Positions 1 to 9,908 are shown, numbered from the stretch's first letter. The stretch is 64,000 nt of DNA from an uncultured Bacteroidales bacterium (GCA_902798385.1 CADBWK010000003.1:1-64000), one strand, 5' to 3'. Made by a program: numbers and translations. The notes: generated from the sequence alone by a model not told the origin.

Positions 1-537
1 ATTATATGCGCGCGCACCCTGATCATATGAGGTAAAGGTGATGGAAGCCGGAGCAGTCCAGTTGTCCGGTAATAGAATCCATCCGTTCACACCGTTCACC
101 TTAGCTGGACCACGCAACAAATAGGCATTGGGACGTTCGCTAAGCAAATATGCCCACTCACTCTGCGTCAATGTGCGATAGTCACCGCTAACCTTGCTCC
201 CCCAATCGTAAGCCGTATTGGCGATAGAATTATAACCTCCTCCATAGACGACAGAAAGGCTTGTCTCATAGGGCATAAGGTTGTTGTTTCCGCTGGTTCC
301 CCAACCGAAAAGGTCTATATATCCTGCATAGCTGGAAGATATATTGGAATTACTCTGTCCGACAACATCATATTGATTTGTCGCAAAGGACCATGCTTTG
401 GTGGAACAATGGTATCGCAAGTTCCCCTTGGAGAAATACACCTGCTTGGAGGCAGAAACAGAAAACTGTCCTGATAATTGGGCGTTTGCACTTGCGACAA
501 TCAGCAACAAGCCGATTAAGTAAGTAAATCGTTTCAT
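1..537 (-). CDS. Secreted surface protein, FISUMP-like, 3' end outside window
   Basis: This is an open frame of 179 codons from an ATG at 537 running off the left edge with no stop. Residues 1-20 form a signal peptide with cleavage expected after ANA (next residue Q). The mature part has aromatic/Gly-rich motifs such as YFSKGNLRYH, DLFGWGTSG and LTQSEWAYLLSERPNAY. These resemble the extracellular domains found in many copies in Bacteroidales and Fibrobacter (the major paralogous domain with a W-R-x-L-T-x-x-E-W core). Its role is unknown; it is probably exported to the cell surface. It lies 32 bases after murA on the same strand with no clear promoter in the gap, so it may be read through from the nadE-murB-murA unit. 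Whether a C-terminal secretion or anchor domain exists cannot be seen. Confidence 0.8.
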   Translation of the reverse strand, partial: MKRFTYLIGLLLIVASANAQLSGQFSVSASKQVYFSKGNLRYHCSTKAWSFATNQYDVVGQSNSNISSSYAGYIDLFGWGTSGNNNLMPYETSLSVVYGGGYNSIANTAYDWGSKVSGDYRTLTQSEWAYLLSERPNAYLLRGPAKVNGVNGWILLPDNWTAPASITFTSYDQGARAYN

Positions 538-569
538 AGATACTATAATTTTGATATCTGGATAGTTGG

Positions 570-1877
570 TTATTCTTCGCGGCGGATGTGGGCGCCGATG
601 GCGTTGAGGCGATGCTCGATGTCTTCGTAGCCACGGTCGATCTGATCGATATGGTCGATCTTGCTTGTGCCTTCGGCACTCATGGCGGCGATGAGCATCG
701 CGATACCGGCACGGATATCCGGGCTGGTCATGTTGTTCTTCTTCAGTTGGCGTTGATGGTCATGACCTACGACAACGGCTCTGTGTGGGTCACAAAGGAT
801 GATCTGTGCACCCATATCGATCAGTTTGTCCACAAAGAAGAGACGCGATTCAAACATCTTCTGGTGAATGAGCACGGTACCCTTTGCTTGGGTAGCTACC
901 ACGAGCAACACGGACAATAAGTCCGGAGTCAAACCCGGCCAGGGTGCATCAGCCACCGTGAGGATAGAGCCATCGAGGAAGGATTCTATCTGATAGTGCT
1001 CTTGGGCGGGAATGATGATATCATCGCCATCCACGTCAATGCGGATTCCGAGGCGACGGAAAGCATCGGGTATGATACCCAAATCCCGGTAGCCTACTTT
1101 GCAAATGCGCAGTTCTGAGCCTGTGATGGCTGCCATACCGATGAAGGAGCCTACTTCGATCATATCCGGAAGGAGCGTGTGTTGTGCGCCATGCAATTCC
1201 TTCACACCTTCAATCGTCAGCAGGTTGCTACCTACTCCGCTGATCTTCGCACCCATATGATTGAGGAGTTTGCAGAGTTGTTGCAGATAGGGTTCGCAGG
1301 CGGCATTGTAGATGGTCGTAGTGCCTTCGGCGAGGACAGAAGCCATAATGATATTGGCGGTACCGGTGACGGACGCCTCGTCGAGAAGCATGTAGGTGCC
1401 CTTGAGATGCTTGCCGCTAAAACGGTATGCGAGGAGGTTTTGATCGTATTGGAATGTTGCCCCGAGATTGACCATTCCCTGGAAATGGGTATCGAGACGC
1501 CGACGACCAATCTTATCTCCGCCGGGTTTGGCGTAGGTTACTTCACCCAGACGTGCCAAGAGCGGACCGATAAGCATCACCGAACCACGCAGTTTATTGC
1601 ATTTCTTGAGGAAGTCCGCGCTGCGGAGATAGGCCGTGTCGAGTTCACGCGCCGTGAAGGCATAGGTGCCTTTGGCGAGTTTCTCCACACGCACGCCGAT
1701 GGACGCAAGCAAGTCGATGAGGTTATTGACATCGAGGATGTTCGGCAGGTTATTGATGACTACCGTTTCCTTGGTGAGCAGCACGGCACACAACACTTGC
1801 AGCGCCTCGTTCTTGGCACCTTGCGGGGTGATCGAACCATGCAGTTTATGTCCTCCTTCTACGATAAATGAAGCCAT
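570..1877 (-). CDS. murA: UDP-N-acetylglucosamine 1-carboxyvinyltransferase
   Basis: MurA transfers enolpyruvate from PEP to UDP-GlcNAc, the first committed step of peptidoglycan synthesis in the cytoplasm. The 435-residue protein has normal family length, with the Lys22-Asn23 substrate motif (AKNEAL) near the start. The catalytic loop reads PGGDKIGRRR, so the usual Cys of PGGC-x-IG-x-R is Asp121 (codon GAT at 1515-1517). Asp at this place is active but not alkylated by fosfomycin in mycobacterial and chlamydial MurA. It is the third gene of a nadE-murB-murA run, one base after murB. The ATG at 1877 is well supported by the conserved N-terminus MASFIVEGG. Confidence 0.97.
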   Translation of the reverse strand: MASFIVEGGHKLHGSITPQGAKNEALQVLCAVLLTKETVVINNLPNILDVNNLIDLLASIGVRVEKLAKGTYAFTARELDTAYLRSADFLKKCNKLRGSVMLIGPLLARLGEVTYAKPGGDKIGRRRLDTHFQGMVNLGATFQYDQNLLAYRFSGKHLKGTYMLLDEASVTGTANIIMASVLAEGTTTIYNAACEPYLQQLCKLLNHMGAKISGVGSNLLTIEGVKELHGAQHTLLPDMIEVGSFIGMAAITGSELRICKVGYRDLGIIPDAFRRLGIRIDVDGDDIIIPAQEHYQIESFLDGSILTVADAPWPGLTPDLLSVLLVVATQAKGTVLIHQKMFESRLFFVDKLIDMGAQIILCDPHRAVVVGHDHQRQLKKNNMTSPDIRAGIAMLIAAMSAEGTSKIDHIDQIDRGYEDIEHRLNAIGAHIRREE

Positions 1878-1878
1878 A

Positions 1879-2808
1879 TCAGATATAGTTTACTTCGGGG
1901 TTAATTGATATATTGAATTTCTCTTTGACGCTCGCGCTCACTTGCGCAGCCAAATCGATGATGTCTTGGGCCGTAGCGTGGTTGGCATTGACGATGACCA
2001 GCGGTTGTTTGGGCCATACTTGTGCGCCGCCGAGGGTCTTGCCTTTCCAACCGCATTGTTCGATGAGCCATGCGGCAGGAATCTTCACGCCTTGGGGCGT
2101 CGCAAAATGCGGCATGTCGGGATATTGGGCAAGCAGTGCATTCGCTTGTTCTTCCGGCACAAAGGGATTCATGAAGAATGATCCTGCTGAGCCCACTTCG
2201 CCGACTTTCGGTAATTTGCCATTACGGGTCTCGATGATCTCTTCGCGGGTCTTCGTTGCATCGCCGGGTTTGACTTTATAGACAACAGACGTGACGATAT
2301 ACTTGCCCTTGAGTTCATGCTTGAAGGCACTGTCACGATAACCGAACTTACACTCGGCGTTAGTAAAAACGCGCTCTTCAAGGGTATCGACGTCAATCGT
2401 ATAAACGCGCTCAATTACATCTTTCGCCTCTACGCCATATGCTCCGACGTTTTGCACAGCCGACGCTCCTACTTCACCGGGGATCAGGCTGAGTTTCTCC
2501 AAGCCGGAATAGCCCATGTCGGTGAGTTGGGCGATCATATCGTCGAGTCGTAAACCGTTTTGTGCCTCTACTGTATTGTCATCGAGGAATTTTGCACGCG
2601 CCATACCGGAATGGAGGATGATGCCATCGAAATCCTTGGTAAAGAGCAAATTAGAACCTTGACCTATATGCAAGATTCGCTCGCCACGATGCTCTTTGAG
2701 TACATGCCGCAACTCATCCAGCGAGTAGTACTCGATGAACAGTTTTGCTTTCGCATCTATGCCGAACGTATTGTACGGCAGTAACGATATATCAGATACA
2801 GCACGCAT
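1879..2808 (-). CDS. murB: UDP-N-acetylenolpyruvoylglucosamine reductase
   Basis: MurB reduces the MurA product to UDP-MurNAc with NADPH and FAD. From the chosen ATG at 2808 it is 309 residues. Visible motifs are PYNTFG near residue 11, the FAD-binding GQGSNLL (about 49-55), IPGEVGASAVQNVGAYG, the type I tyrosine-loop segment CKFGYRDSAF, and GSAGSFFMNP with the catalytic Ser210. An open frame continues 14 codons upstream, but the 2808 start places the conserved PYNTFG at the usual distance. It overlaps the end of nadE by 17 bases, implying translational coupling. It sits one base before murA, so the two consecutive enzymes are co-produced. Confidence 0.95.
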   Translation of the reverse strand: MRAVSDISLLPYNTFGIDAKAKLFIEYYSLDELRHVLKEHRGERILHIGQGSNLLFTKDFDGIILHSGMARAKFLDDNTVEAQNGLRLDDMIAQLTDMGYSGLEKLSLIPGEVGASAVQNVGAYGVEAKDVIERVYTIDVDTLEERVFTNAECKFGYRDSAFKHELKGKYIVTSVVYKVKPGDATKTREEIIETRNGKLPKVGEVGSAGSFFMNPFVPEEQANALLAQYPDMPHFATPQGVKIPAAWLIEQCGWKGKTLGGAQVWPKQPLVIVNANHATAQDIIDLAAQVSASVKEKFNISINPEVNYI

Positions 2809-4723
2809 CGCTCGGCATTCTCCAATCGCCCCGTGGGGACAGTGAAACACTAACTACTTTGGGCCCATCCGGCATCGCAGAGCGCTTGAACTGCTGCGTG
2901 CAGAAACGGCGCATGAACACATTCAGCCATTTGTCAATCGTGGCTTCGTCGTATTGGTCTTCGAAGGCCTGACACGCCATGTATTTTATCTTCTCGCGGG
3001 TAAAACCAAAGCGCATAAAATAATACAAGAAGAAATCGTGCAACTCGTACGGCCCCACTTTATCTTCGGTCTTCTGCGCAATCTCGCCGTTCTCGTCGGT
3101 GGGCAATAGTTCCGGGGATACAGGGGTCTCTACAACGTCTAATAAGATTGAACGAAGCGGTTCGCCGTACAGGTTCTCTGCCGCATAACGAACGAGATAT
3201 TTGACGAGCGTCTTGGGGATACCGGCATTGATGCCGTACATCGACATCTGATCGCCGTTGTACGTACACCAACCGAGTGCCAATTCGCTCAAGTCACCGG
3301 TTCCGATCACGAGTCCGTTGAGTTCATTCGCCAGATCCATGAGGATCATCGTGCGGACACGTGCTTGCGCGTTCTCGTAGGTCGCGTCATGAATATCCAT
3401 GTTATGCGCAATGTCATTCAGATGCTGGGTGGTCACCTCGCAGATCGAAATCTCCCTGTGCGTGATTCCGAGTTCTTCCATGAGTTGGAGTGCGTTCTGG
3501 TAGGTGCGGTCTGATGTTCCGAAGCCCGGCATCGTCACGCCTACTACCCGCGTGCGGTCATAACCCAATAGGTCTGCTGTCTGAACGGCGACAAGCAATG
3601 CGAGTGTGCTGTCGAGGCCACCGGAAATACCGATGACGACAGTATCCGAATGCGTATGTTCCCAACGCCGTGCCAGTGCCGAAGTCTGGATAGAGAACAC
3701 ATCCATGCAGTACTGGTCTTCCTTCCCTTTCTTGGGCAAGAACGGCGACGGAGAGAAGGTACGATGGATTGGTTCGGTTATCTCCTCTTCGCGCTCGATG
3801 GGTGCTACATTGATATGACGGTAGTGCCCGGCTTTATCCTTCGTAAAATTCGTATTACGCTGTCTGTCGGTACGCAGACGCTCCACATCCAGTTCCTGGA
3901 TAATCATCGTGTTTTCGCGCTGGAATCGTTCGCCCGTGGTTAGAATATCCCCATTCTCTGCGATATACGTACTACCGGAGAACACCACATCGGTAGTCGA
4001 TTCCCCAACGCCGGAAGAGGTGTACACATAACCGCAGTGGACACGTGCACTCTGCTGCTTGATCATCTGTTTGCGGAAGATATGCTTGCCGATGATGCAG
4101 TTGGAGCTCGAGAGGTTGAAGATGATCTCTGCGCCTTGAATAGCCAATTGCGTCGAGGGCGGTAACGGGCTCCACAGGTCTTCACATATCTCGATACCAA
4201 AGGTATGGTTCCGTGTACAGAAAAGCAGATCCGTACCAAACGGCACTTCGCCGCTCCATATCTCAATCTTCGGGATACGCGGAGCGATACCGCCGGGCGT
4301 GAACTCACGCGCTGCACGACCACTCGTGAACCATCTTTTCTCGTAGAACTCACCCGTGTTCGGCAGGTTCACTTTCGGTACTACACCCATCACTTCGCCG
4401 TCCGTCATCACGAACGCACAGTTGAACAGGTCGTTATCTACCTGCAGCGGAGCGCCGACTAACACAATGATTGCTTTTCCGCGCGTGTAGTCACATAAGG
4501 CCTCCAACTCACGCATACTGCTTTGCTGCAAGGCTTGCGTAAAGAACAAGTCCGCACAGGTGTAACCCGTCAGGCTCAACTCCGGGAAGCAAATCACTTC
4601 CACACCTTCTGCAATCGCCTCATCAATCTGCAGCTTGATCTGCTCGGCGTTATACTTGCAGTCCGCTACCTTCATCGTCGGCACTGCTGCCGCTACTCGT
4701 ACAAATCCAAAATTGGTATTCAT
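2792..4723 (-). CDS. nadE: Glutamine-dependent NAD(+) synthetase
   Basis: NadE amidates deamido-NAD with glutamine nitrogen and ATP, the last step of NAD synthesis. The 643-residue two-domain form is present. The N-terminal nitrilase-like glutaminase has its triad visible as Glu48 (FPELS), Lys117 (VPKVNLP) and Cys180 (IEICEDLW). The C-terminal ATP pyrophosphatase has the loop SGGLDS at 367-372. It is the first gene of the nadE-murB-murA unit. It has its own promoter at 4747-4777, divergent from and overlapping the promoter of the gene at 4813. Confidence 0.97.
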   Translation of the reverse strand: MNTNFGFVRVAAAVPTMKVADCKYNAEQIKLQIDEAIAEGVEVICFPELSLTGYTCADLFFTQALQQSSMRELEALCDYTRGKAIIVLVGAPLQVDNDLFNCAFVMTDGEVMGVVPKVNLPNTGEFYEKRWFTSGRAAREFTPGGIAPRIPKIEIWSGEVPFGTDLLFCTRNHTFGIEICEDLWSPLPPSTQLAIQGAEIIFNLSSSNCIIGKHIFRKQMIKQQSARVHCGYVYTSSGVGESTTDVVFSGSTYIAENGDILTTGERFQRENTMIIQELDVERLRTDRQRNTNFTKDKAGHYRHINVAPIEREEEITEPIHRTFSPSPFLPKKGKEDQYCMDVFSIQTSALARRWEHTHSDTVVIGISGGLDSTLALLVAVQTADLLGYDRTRVVGVTMPGFGTSDRTYQNALQLMEELGITHREISICEVTTQHLNDIAHNMDIHDATYENAQARVRTMILMDLANELNGLVIGTGDLSELALGWCTYNGDQMSMYGINAGIPKTLVKYLVRYAAENLYGEPLRSILLDVVETPVSPELLPTDENGEIAQKTEDKVGPYELHDFFLYYFMRFGFTREKIKYMACQAFEDQYDEATIDKWLNVFMRRFCTQQFKRSAMPDGPKVVSVSLSPRGDWRMPSDACCI

Positions 4724-4746
4724 AGATAAACATATTATTTGCGCTG

Positions 4747-4777
4747 CAAATTTACAACTTTTTTTGCATATATCAAA
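4747..4777 (-). promoter_or_regulatory. Promoter of nadE-murB-murA
   Basis: On the minus strand, TTTG (4777-4774) and TAAATTTG (4754-4747) are 19 bases apart, matching the Bacteroidota primary sigma consensus. The upstream element shares its bases with the divergent promoter of the gene at 4813. Confidence 0.75.
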
Positions 4778-4794
4778 ATAATTTAGTAATTTTG
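4763..4794 (+). promoter_or_regulatory. Promoter of the CarboxypepD_reg-like gene
   Basis: TTTG at 4763-4766 and TAATTTTG at 4787-4794 are 20 bases apart. The predicted start site leaves a leader of only about 12 bases before the ATG at 4813. The core TTTGCATATATCAAAAT (4763-4779) is identical to that at 15531-15547. Confidence 0.8.
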
Positions 4795-4812
4795 CAGCGA
4801 TTTTTGAAATAA

Positions 4813-6060
4813 ATGAAGAGTTTGTTGCTGATATTGGCTTTTGTTAGTTCCTTTTTCGGACGCGTAGTGGACGAGAAAGGCATGCCTATCGCCTACGCTA
4901 CGGTGTATCCGGAGATTGCTCCGGAATGGGGTACGGCTACCAATAACGACGGTTATTTCTCGTTTGAAGCCAATCTTCCGCCGGACAGTCGGGTCATCGT
5001 TTCCTTTATCGGCTATCAGAAGAAAACCGTTTTAGCGCGGGATCTGCAGGGAGATATCGTGCTCATCGAGCAGCCTATCGCGTTACAGGAGACAGTAATA
5101 GCGGCAAAAAAGAGCAAACAGCGCAATAAACGCAAGCAGATGGCTGCCCTACTCCACGCTGTCTATGTGAAGTTGGAGCAGGAGTTTCCGCATGACAACA
5201 CGCAGTATGCTGTGGTAAGCGACGTTAGGATGAGTAGCGACAACAGCCCGTGGGGCATGGAGCAGATGATTGCCAACATTGTTGTGCTGCCCGAACAGGG
5301 TTCTGAAGGCCGCGATTCTGTGCAGTTTCAAGGACGTTATTGCAAGCGATTCTTTGATGCCCGGAAGCGAGCGCAGGCGGACTCTATATTGGCGGGTAAT
5401 GCCTTAGAACGCATGGAACAGAAGAGTGCGCCAAAAGGTACGCCGGCGAATATGCTGCGCCGCGCAGCGAATGCGGTGGACAGCGGTGTGGTGGTACATG
5501 AAGCGCTCTTTGCCATCGGGAACATGCGTTATGATTTTGAGCAGACCATGGCCGACACCAAGCATTGGACAGTAAGCAATGAGTCGGAAGGAGAGACGGT
5601 GCTGACCCACACGCAAACCGTTAGTAAGTATTTGGGGTGCTTTAAGATGACATTTGAGCGCCATTATATAGTTGATTCGCGCACGTACGCGGTGCGACGT
5701 TTCTCCGAGCACGCCGAAGTGAAGGTTACTATTCCTTTCGGTATCAAACTCAACGCCGACCAACTGCAGATGCTCAATCTCGTCAATATGAGCGAACAGC
5801 AGATCGAGAAATTCCGCCTAAAAAAACTGCGTGGGTCGGTGGACCTCAACACGATTTATCAACGGCAGGAAGGACGCGTTTATACCCAAGAGAAGAACAT
5901 GATTTGCAACGCGCATATTCTGGGCAGCAAGAAGGCGGAGATCCCGCTTGTCATCAAGGCTACGCAGCGCGTGACAAACCTTCAAACGCAAAGCGTCAAG
6001 CCTCTCACAAAGCGTCAAATCACCAAGCGAGTGCCGCGCGAGATCGTGGAGATATACTAA
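4813..6060 (+). CDS. Secreted protein with CarboxypepD_reg-like domain
   Basis: This 415-residue protein has an N-terminal signal peptide (about 1-16) followed at once by a carboxypeptidase regulatory-like beta-sandwich (about 16-90: GRVVDEKGMPIAYATV, then GYFSFEA and VSFIGYQKK). That fold is common at the periplasmic N-termini of Bacteroidota outer-membrane proteins. The remaining 320 residues match no family I can name; they are rich in charged residues with no beta-barrel ending or Plug domain evident. Its own promoter and a hairpin at 6074-6099 make it monocistronic. It may be a periplasmic or surface accessory protein; the specific function is unknown. Confidence 0.85.
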   Translation: MKSLLLILAFVSSFFGRVVDEKGMPIAYATVYPEIAPEWGTATNNDGYFSFEANLPPDSRVIVSFIGYQKKTVLARDLQGDIVLIEQPIALQETVIAAKKSKQRNKRKQMAALLHAVYVKLEQEFPHDNTQYAVVSDVRMSSDNSPWGMEQMIANIVVLPEQGSEGRDSVQFQGRYCKRFFDARKRAQADSILAGNALERMEQKSAPKGTPANMLRRAANAVDSGVVVHEALFAIGNMRYDFEQTMADTKHWTVSNESEGETVLTHTQTVSKYLGCFKMTFERHYIVDSRTYAVRRFSEHAEVKVTIPFGIKLNADQLQMLNLVNMSEQQIEKFRLKKLRGSVDLNTIYQRQEGRVYTQEKNMICNAHILGSKKAEIPLVIKATQRVTNLQTQSVKPLTKRQITKRVPREIVEIY

Positions 6061-6073
6061 AAATTTTTACAAA

Positions 6074-6107
6074 ATGACATGCAAATTTGCGTATGTCATT
6101 TTTTTAT
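6074..6107 (+). terminator. Hairpin with T-run, overlapping the lepA promoter
   Basis: ATGACAT (6074-6080) pairs with ATGTCAT (6093-6099), with a smaller palindrome GCAAATTTGC between and a run of T after it. It lies 13 bases after the stop of the upstream gene, so it could end that transcript. The same bases hold the TTTG element of the lepA promoter. Confidence 0.5.
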
Positions 6108-6117
6108 TGTAATTTTG
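6086..6117 (+). promoter_or_regulatory. Promoter of lepA-nhaD-dedA
   Basis: TTTG at 6086-6089 and TAATTTTG at 6110-6117, 20 bases apart. The upstream element extends as TTTGCGTATGTC, matching other promoters in the window. Confidence 0.75.
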
Positions 6118-6149
6118 TAGCCGATTTTAGATTGGATAAATAGGGATTC

Positions 6150-7925
6150 ATGGATAAGATACGTAATTTCTGTATTATTGCGCATATAGACCACGGGAAG
6201 AGTACGCTGGCGGATCGTATGCTGGAGCTGACGGGAACCGTTGACGTAAGGCAGATGGAAAACCAGGTGCTGGATGACATGGAACTAGAGAAGGAGCGCG
6301 GTATTACCATTAAGAGTCACGCGATACAAATGGAGCATAAGGGTTACACCCTTAACCTGATTGACACTCCGGGGCATGTGGACTTCAGTTACGAAGTGAG
6401 CCGTTCTATCGCGGCGTGCGAGGGAGCGGTGCTGGTGGTTGATGCCACGCAAGGCGTACAAGCGCAAACGATTTCCAACTTATATATGGCTATTGAGCAC
6501 GATCTGGAGATTATTCCGGTGCTCAACAAATGCGACATGGACAACGCCATGCCGGAACGCGTGGAGGACGAGATCGTGGATCTGTTAGGCTGTAAACGCG
6601 AGGAGATTCTTCGTTGCTCTGCCAAGACCGGTGAAGGTGTGCCGGAGATCTTAGACGCCATCATCGAGCGTATCCCTGCGCCGGTTGGTGACCCGAACGC
6701 TCCGCTGCAATGTCTCGTTTTTGACAGCGTCTTCAACTCCTTCCGCGGCATCATTGCGTACTTCAAGGTCGTGAACGGCACGATGCATTCGGGCGACAAG
6801 GTGCGCTTTGTCAATACGGGCAAGGAGTACGATGCCGATGAGATAGGTATTCTCAAGTTGGACATGAGTCCGCGCAAGAGCATCAGCGCCGGAAATGTGG
6901 GCTACATCATCTCAGGAATCAAGACGAGTACGGAAGTGAAGGTGGGCGATACGATCACCCATGTAGCCCGTCCGTGCGACAAAGCCATCGACGGCTTTGA
7001 GGAAGCCAAGCCGATGGTCTTCGCCGGTGTTTATCCGATTGAGAGCGAGGACTACGAAGACCTGCGTGCGAGTCTGGAAAAACTGCAACTGAACGATGCC
7101 TCCCTCACTTTCCAGCCGGAGAGTTCGATGGCTCTGGGCTTCGGTTTCCGCTGCGGATTCTTAGGACTGCTGCACATGGAGATCATCCAGGAGCGCCTCG
7201 ACCGCGAGTTCGACATGGATGTCATCACCACCGTTCCGAACGTGTCTTACAACGTCTATACCAAGGACGGCGGCATGGTGGAAGTACATAACCCTGCCGG
7301 CATGCCGGATCTTACTGAGATCGACCGCATCGAGGAGCCCTATATCCGTGCGTCTGTCATCACTACGGCGGATTATATCGGTCCGATCATGACCCTTTGT
7401 CTCGGCAAACGCGGCGAACTGGTCAAGCAGGAGTATATCTCCGGTAATCGAATGGAACTACTGTTCGACATGCCGCTGGGCGAGATCGTCATTGACTTCT
7501 ACGATAAGTTAAAATCTATATCCAAGGGCTATGCATCCTTCGATTGGCATATGAACGGATTTAGACCGTCGAACCTTGTCAAGTTGGATATCCTGCTCAA
7601 CGGCGAACAGGTCGATGCCCTCTCTACCCTCACCCACCGTGACAATGCCGTGGATTTCGGACGTCGTATGTGCGAGAAGCTCAAAGAACTCCTACCTCGT
7701 CAGCAGTTTGATATTGCCATCCAAGCGGCTATCGGTGCGAAGATTATTGCGCGAGAAACGGTGAAGCAAGTTCGCAAGGATGTATTGGCTAAATGTTACG
7801 GCGGTGACGTGAGTCGTAAGCGTAAGTTGCTTGAGAAGCAGAAACGCGGTAAGAAACGTATGAAGCAGATCGGTAACGTCGAAGTGCCGCAGAAAGCCTT
7901 CCTCGCCGTGCTGAAGTTGGACTAA
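6150..7925 (+). CDS. lepA: Elongation factor 4 (LepA GTPase)
   Basis: LepA is a translational GTPase that acts on the ribosome. The 591-residue protein has the G1 loop AHIDHGKST (about 10-18), switch regions with RGITIKSH, G3 DTPGHVDF, G4 NKCD and the LepA-specific C-terminal end [24 protein letters not shown]-like (positions about 567-591). Length and domain order are those of the family. It begins a plus-strand unit with nhaD and dedA; nhaD follows after 27 bases. The ATG at 6150 starts the conserved [16 protein letters not shown]. Confidence 0.98.
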   Translation: MDKIRNFCIIAHIDHGKSTLADRMLELTGTVDVRQMENQVLDDMELEKERGITIKSHAIQMEHKGYTLNLIDTPGHVDFSYEVSRSIAACEGAVLVVDATQGVQAQTISNLYMAIEHDLEIIPVLNKCDMDNAMPERVEDEIVDLLGCKREEILRCSAKTGEGVPEILDAIIERIPAPVGDPNAPLQCLVFDSVFNSFRGIIAYFKVVNGTMHSGDKVRFVNTGKEYDADEIGILKLDMSPRKSISAGNVGYIISGIKTSTEVKVGDTITHVARPCDKAIDGFEEAKPMVFAGVYPIESEDYEDLRASLEKLQLNDASLTFQPESSMALGFGFRCGFLGLLHMEIIQERLDREFDMDVITTVPNVSYNVYTKDGGMVEVHNPAGMPDLTEIDRIEEPYIRASVITTADYIGPIMTLCLGKRGELVKQEYISGNRMELLFDMPLGEIVIDFYDKLKSISKGYASFDWHMNGFRPSNLVKLDILLNGEQVDALSTLTHRDNAVDFGRRMCEKLKELLPRQQFDIAIQAAIGAKIIARETVKQVRKDVLAKCYGGDVSRKRKLLEKQKRGKKRMKQIGNVEVPQKAFLAVLKLD

Positions 7926-7952
7926 GATAACAAACAATAAATACTAATTACT

Positions 7953-9254
7953 ATGCTTGAGCATTTAATTCCTGCGTGGATGTTAATCCCGTTTGTGGTG
8001 ATGCTACTGTGCATCGCCGTGCTGCCGCTCATTCCTCATGTAGGGGAGTGGTGGGAAGAAAATCTGCACAAGTTGTACGTCTCTCTGATTCTCGGAGTAC
8101 CGGTAGGTATCTGGCTCTGTGTCAACGGCATGAGTCATGAGTTAGAGCATCAGATGATTTACGACTACGTGCCGTTCATCTTGCTGCTGATGGCGCTGTT
8201 TGTGACCACCGGCGGTATCTGTATCCGAGGTGACTTGAAAGCGACCCCGATGACCAACACCATCATCCTGGCTATCGGCTGGGTGTTAGCGTCGTTCATG
8301 GGAACGACAGGTGCAGCTATGTTGCTGATCCGCTTGCTGTTAAGCACTATTCAGCAACGCAAATACCGCGTACACACGGTGCTGTTCTTCATCGCTATCG
8401 TAGCGAACTGCGGTGGTCTGTTGTCGCCGCTCGGTGATCCTCCTTTGTTCTTGCTGTTCCAGAAAGGCACGCCGTTCATGTGGTGGATACAGAACATGCT
8501 GCCGGAATGGGCAGTGACAGGTGCGTTGTTGCTCGGTATCTATTTCCTGATCGACACCTATTATTATAAGAAGGAGCCGATAGAACACCTGATGGCGGAT
8601 GTGCGCGAAGCGAAAAAACTGACCGCTACAGGTCTGATTAACATCTTCTGGTTGCTGTGCGTAATCATGAGCACGATGTTCATCAACTCGACTTACATCC
8701 CGGCTATGGGAGCGCACGATGCGCCTTGGTACCTCAAACTGTTGCGCGAGTGGGCCTTCATCGCTATCATCGCAGCCAGCTGGTTGACGACCAAGAAAGA
8801 GGTTCGCGTGAACAACAACTACTCATGGACGCCGATCATGGAGGTTGCCTGCGTCTTCCTCGGCATCTTCGCTACGATGACACCGGCGCTGATGTTCCTG
8901 CAACAGAACCCGCTGCCTATCGAGCATGCTTGGCAGTTTGTGTACTGCACAGGTGCGTTGAGTGCATTCCTGGATAACGCCCCGACGGCCATGGTCTTCC
9001 ATGCTACCGCTACTACCCTTCCTGCCGGAATGGACGCAGTAGCAGGTATCGCGCCCGAGTTCATGAAAGCGATCTCTATGGGTGCTGTCTTCTTTGGCGC
9101 ACTGACTTATATCGGTAACGGACCTAACTTCATGGTGAAGTCCATCGCGGAGCAGGAAGGTATCGACATGCCGTCGTTCTTCGGCTACATGATTAAGTTC
9201 AGCTTGATCATCTTGTTGCCGGTTTATATCATCGTTCAACTCCTCTTTATCTAA
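7953..9254 (+). CDS. nhaD: NhaD-type sodium:proton antiporter
   Basis: This integral inner-membrane protein of 433 residues belongs to the ion transporter superfamily (CitMHS/ArsB/NhaD). It would exchange sodium or lithium for protons. About twelve hydrophobic segments are visible. Family signatures include NCGGLLSPLGDPPL in the first half and FLDNAPTAM plus TYIGNGPNFM in the second, the two inverted-repeat re-entrant regions that line the pathway. It sits between lepA and dedA; its TAA is followed directly by the dedA ATG. Confidence 0.9.
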   Translation: MLEHLIPAWMLIPFVVMLLCIAVLPLIPHVGEWWEENLHKLYVSLILGVPVGIWLCVNGMSHELEHQMIYDYVPFILLLMALFVTTGGICIRGDLKATPMTNTIILAIGWVLASFMGTTGAAMLLIRLLLSTIQQRKYRVHTVLFFIAIVANCGGLLSPLGDPPLFLLFQKGTPFMWWIQNMLPEWAVTGALLLGIYFLIDTYYYKKEPIEHLMADVREAKKLTATGLINIFWLLCVIMSTMFINSTYIPAMGAHDAPWYLKLLREWAFIAIIAASWLTTKKEVRVNNNYSWTPIMEVACVFLGIFATMTPALMFLQQNPLPIEHAWQFVYCTGALSAFLDNAPTAMVFHATATTLPAGMDAVAGIAPEFMKAISMGAVFFGALTYIGNGPNFMVKSIAEQEGIDMPSFFGYMIKFSLIILLPVYIIVQLLFI

Positions 9255-9908
9255 ATGAGTCTCGTTGATAACATCATTACGTGGTACTCGGCGCATATGA
9301 ACTATGCGTCGATTACCGCGTTGATGGCGGTGGAGAGTTCGTTCATCCCCTTCCCGAGTGAGGTAGTGATTCCGCCTGCAGCCTTTGTAGCCGGGCAACC
9401 GGAGAGTATCTTATGCGCTACAGGGAACTATCCCGTGGATGTATTGATCATCGTGCTCTTCGGAACACTTGGTGCGATGATAGGCGCCGTCATCAATTAC
9501 GGGCTGAGTGTGTGGCTCGGACGTATTATCATCTATAAGTTCGCCGACAGCAAGCTTGGTCATCTGTGCTTGCTCTCGAGCGAGAAGATTCAGAAGGCAG
9601 AGGAGTACTTCCGTGAGAAAGGTAATGTATCCACGTTCATCGGTCGTTTCATCCCGGGTATCCGTCAGTTGATATCCATTCCGGCGGGACTGAGCCGCAT
9701 GCATTTCGGTGCGTTCCTCTGGTGGACTTTCCTCGGCGCGTTCATCTGGAACTGCGTGCTGGCGCTGTTAGGTTACGTCGCAGCGGGACAGATGGACCGT
9801 ATAAAAGAATATAGCCACGAATTGTCCGTAGCTATACTCATTCTGTTTGGAGCGGTAGTGCTCTATTTCGTCATCAAGAAACTTATTGTTTTAGCCAAGC
9901 GCCAATAG
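9255..9908 (+). CDS. DedA/VTT-family membrane protein
   Basis: DedA proteins are inner-membrane proteins linked to undecaprenyl-phosphate or phospholipid flipping and to membrane homeostasis. The 217-residue protein has the motif ESSFIPFPSE near residue 27 and GRFIPGIRQLISIPAG in the second half, including the G-R-F-x-P-G-x-R signature, with four to five hydrophobic segments. The ATG follows the nhaD stop with no gap, so translation is probably coupled. Its 3' end overlaps the convergent Wzz-like gene by 26 bases. Confidence 0.9.
   Translation: MSLVDNIITWYSAHMNYASITALMAVESSFIPFPSEVVIPPAAFVAGQPESILCATGNYPVDVLIIVLFGTLGAMIGAVINYGLSVWLGRIIIYKFADSKLGHLCLLSSEKIQKAEEYFREKGNVSTFIGRFIPGIRQLISIPAGLSRMHFGAFLWWTFLGAFIWNCVLALLGYVAAGQMDRIKEYSHELSVAILILFGAVVLYFVIKKLIVLAKRQ

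Noticed and set aside
538-569. Possible promoter before the gene at the left edge
   Set aside because: No TTTG/TAnnTTTG pair at the proper spacing was found on the minus strand in this gap.
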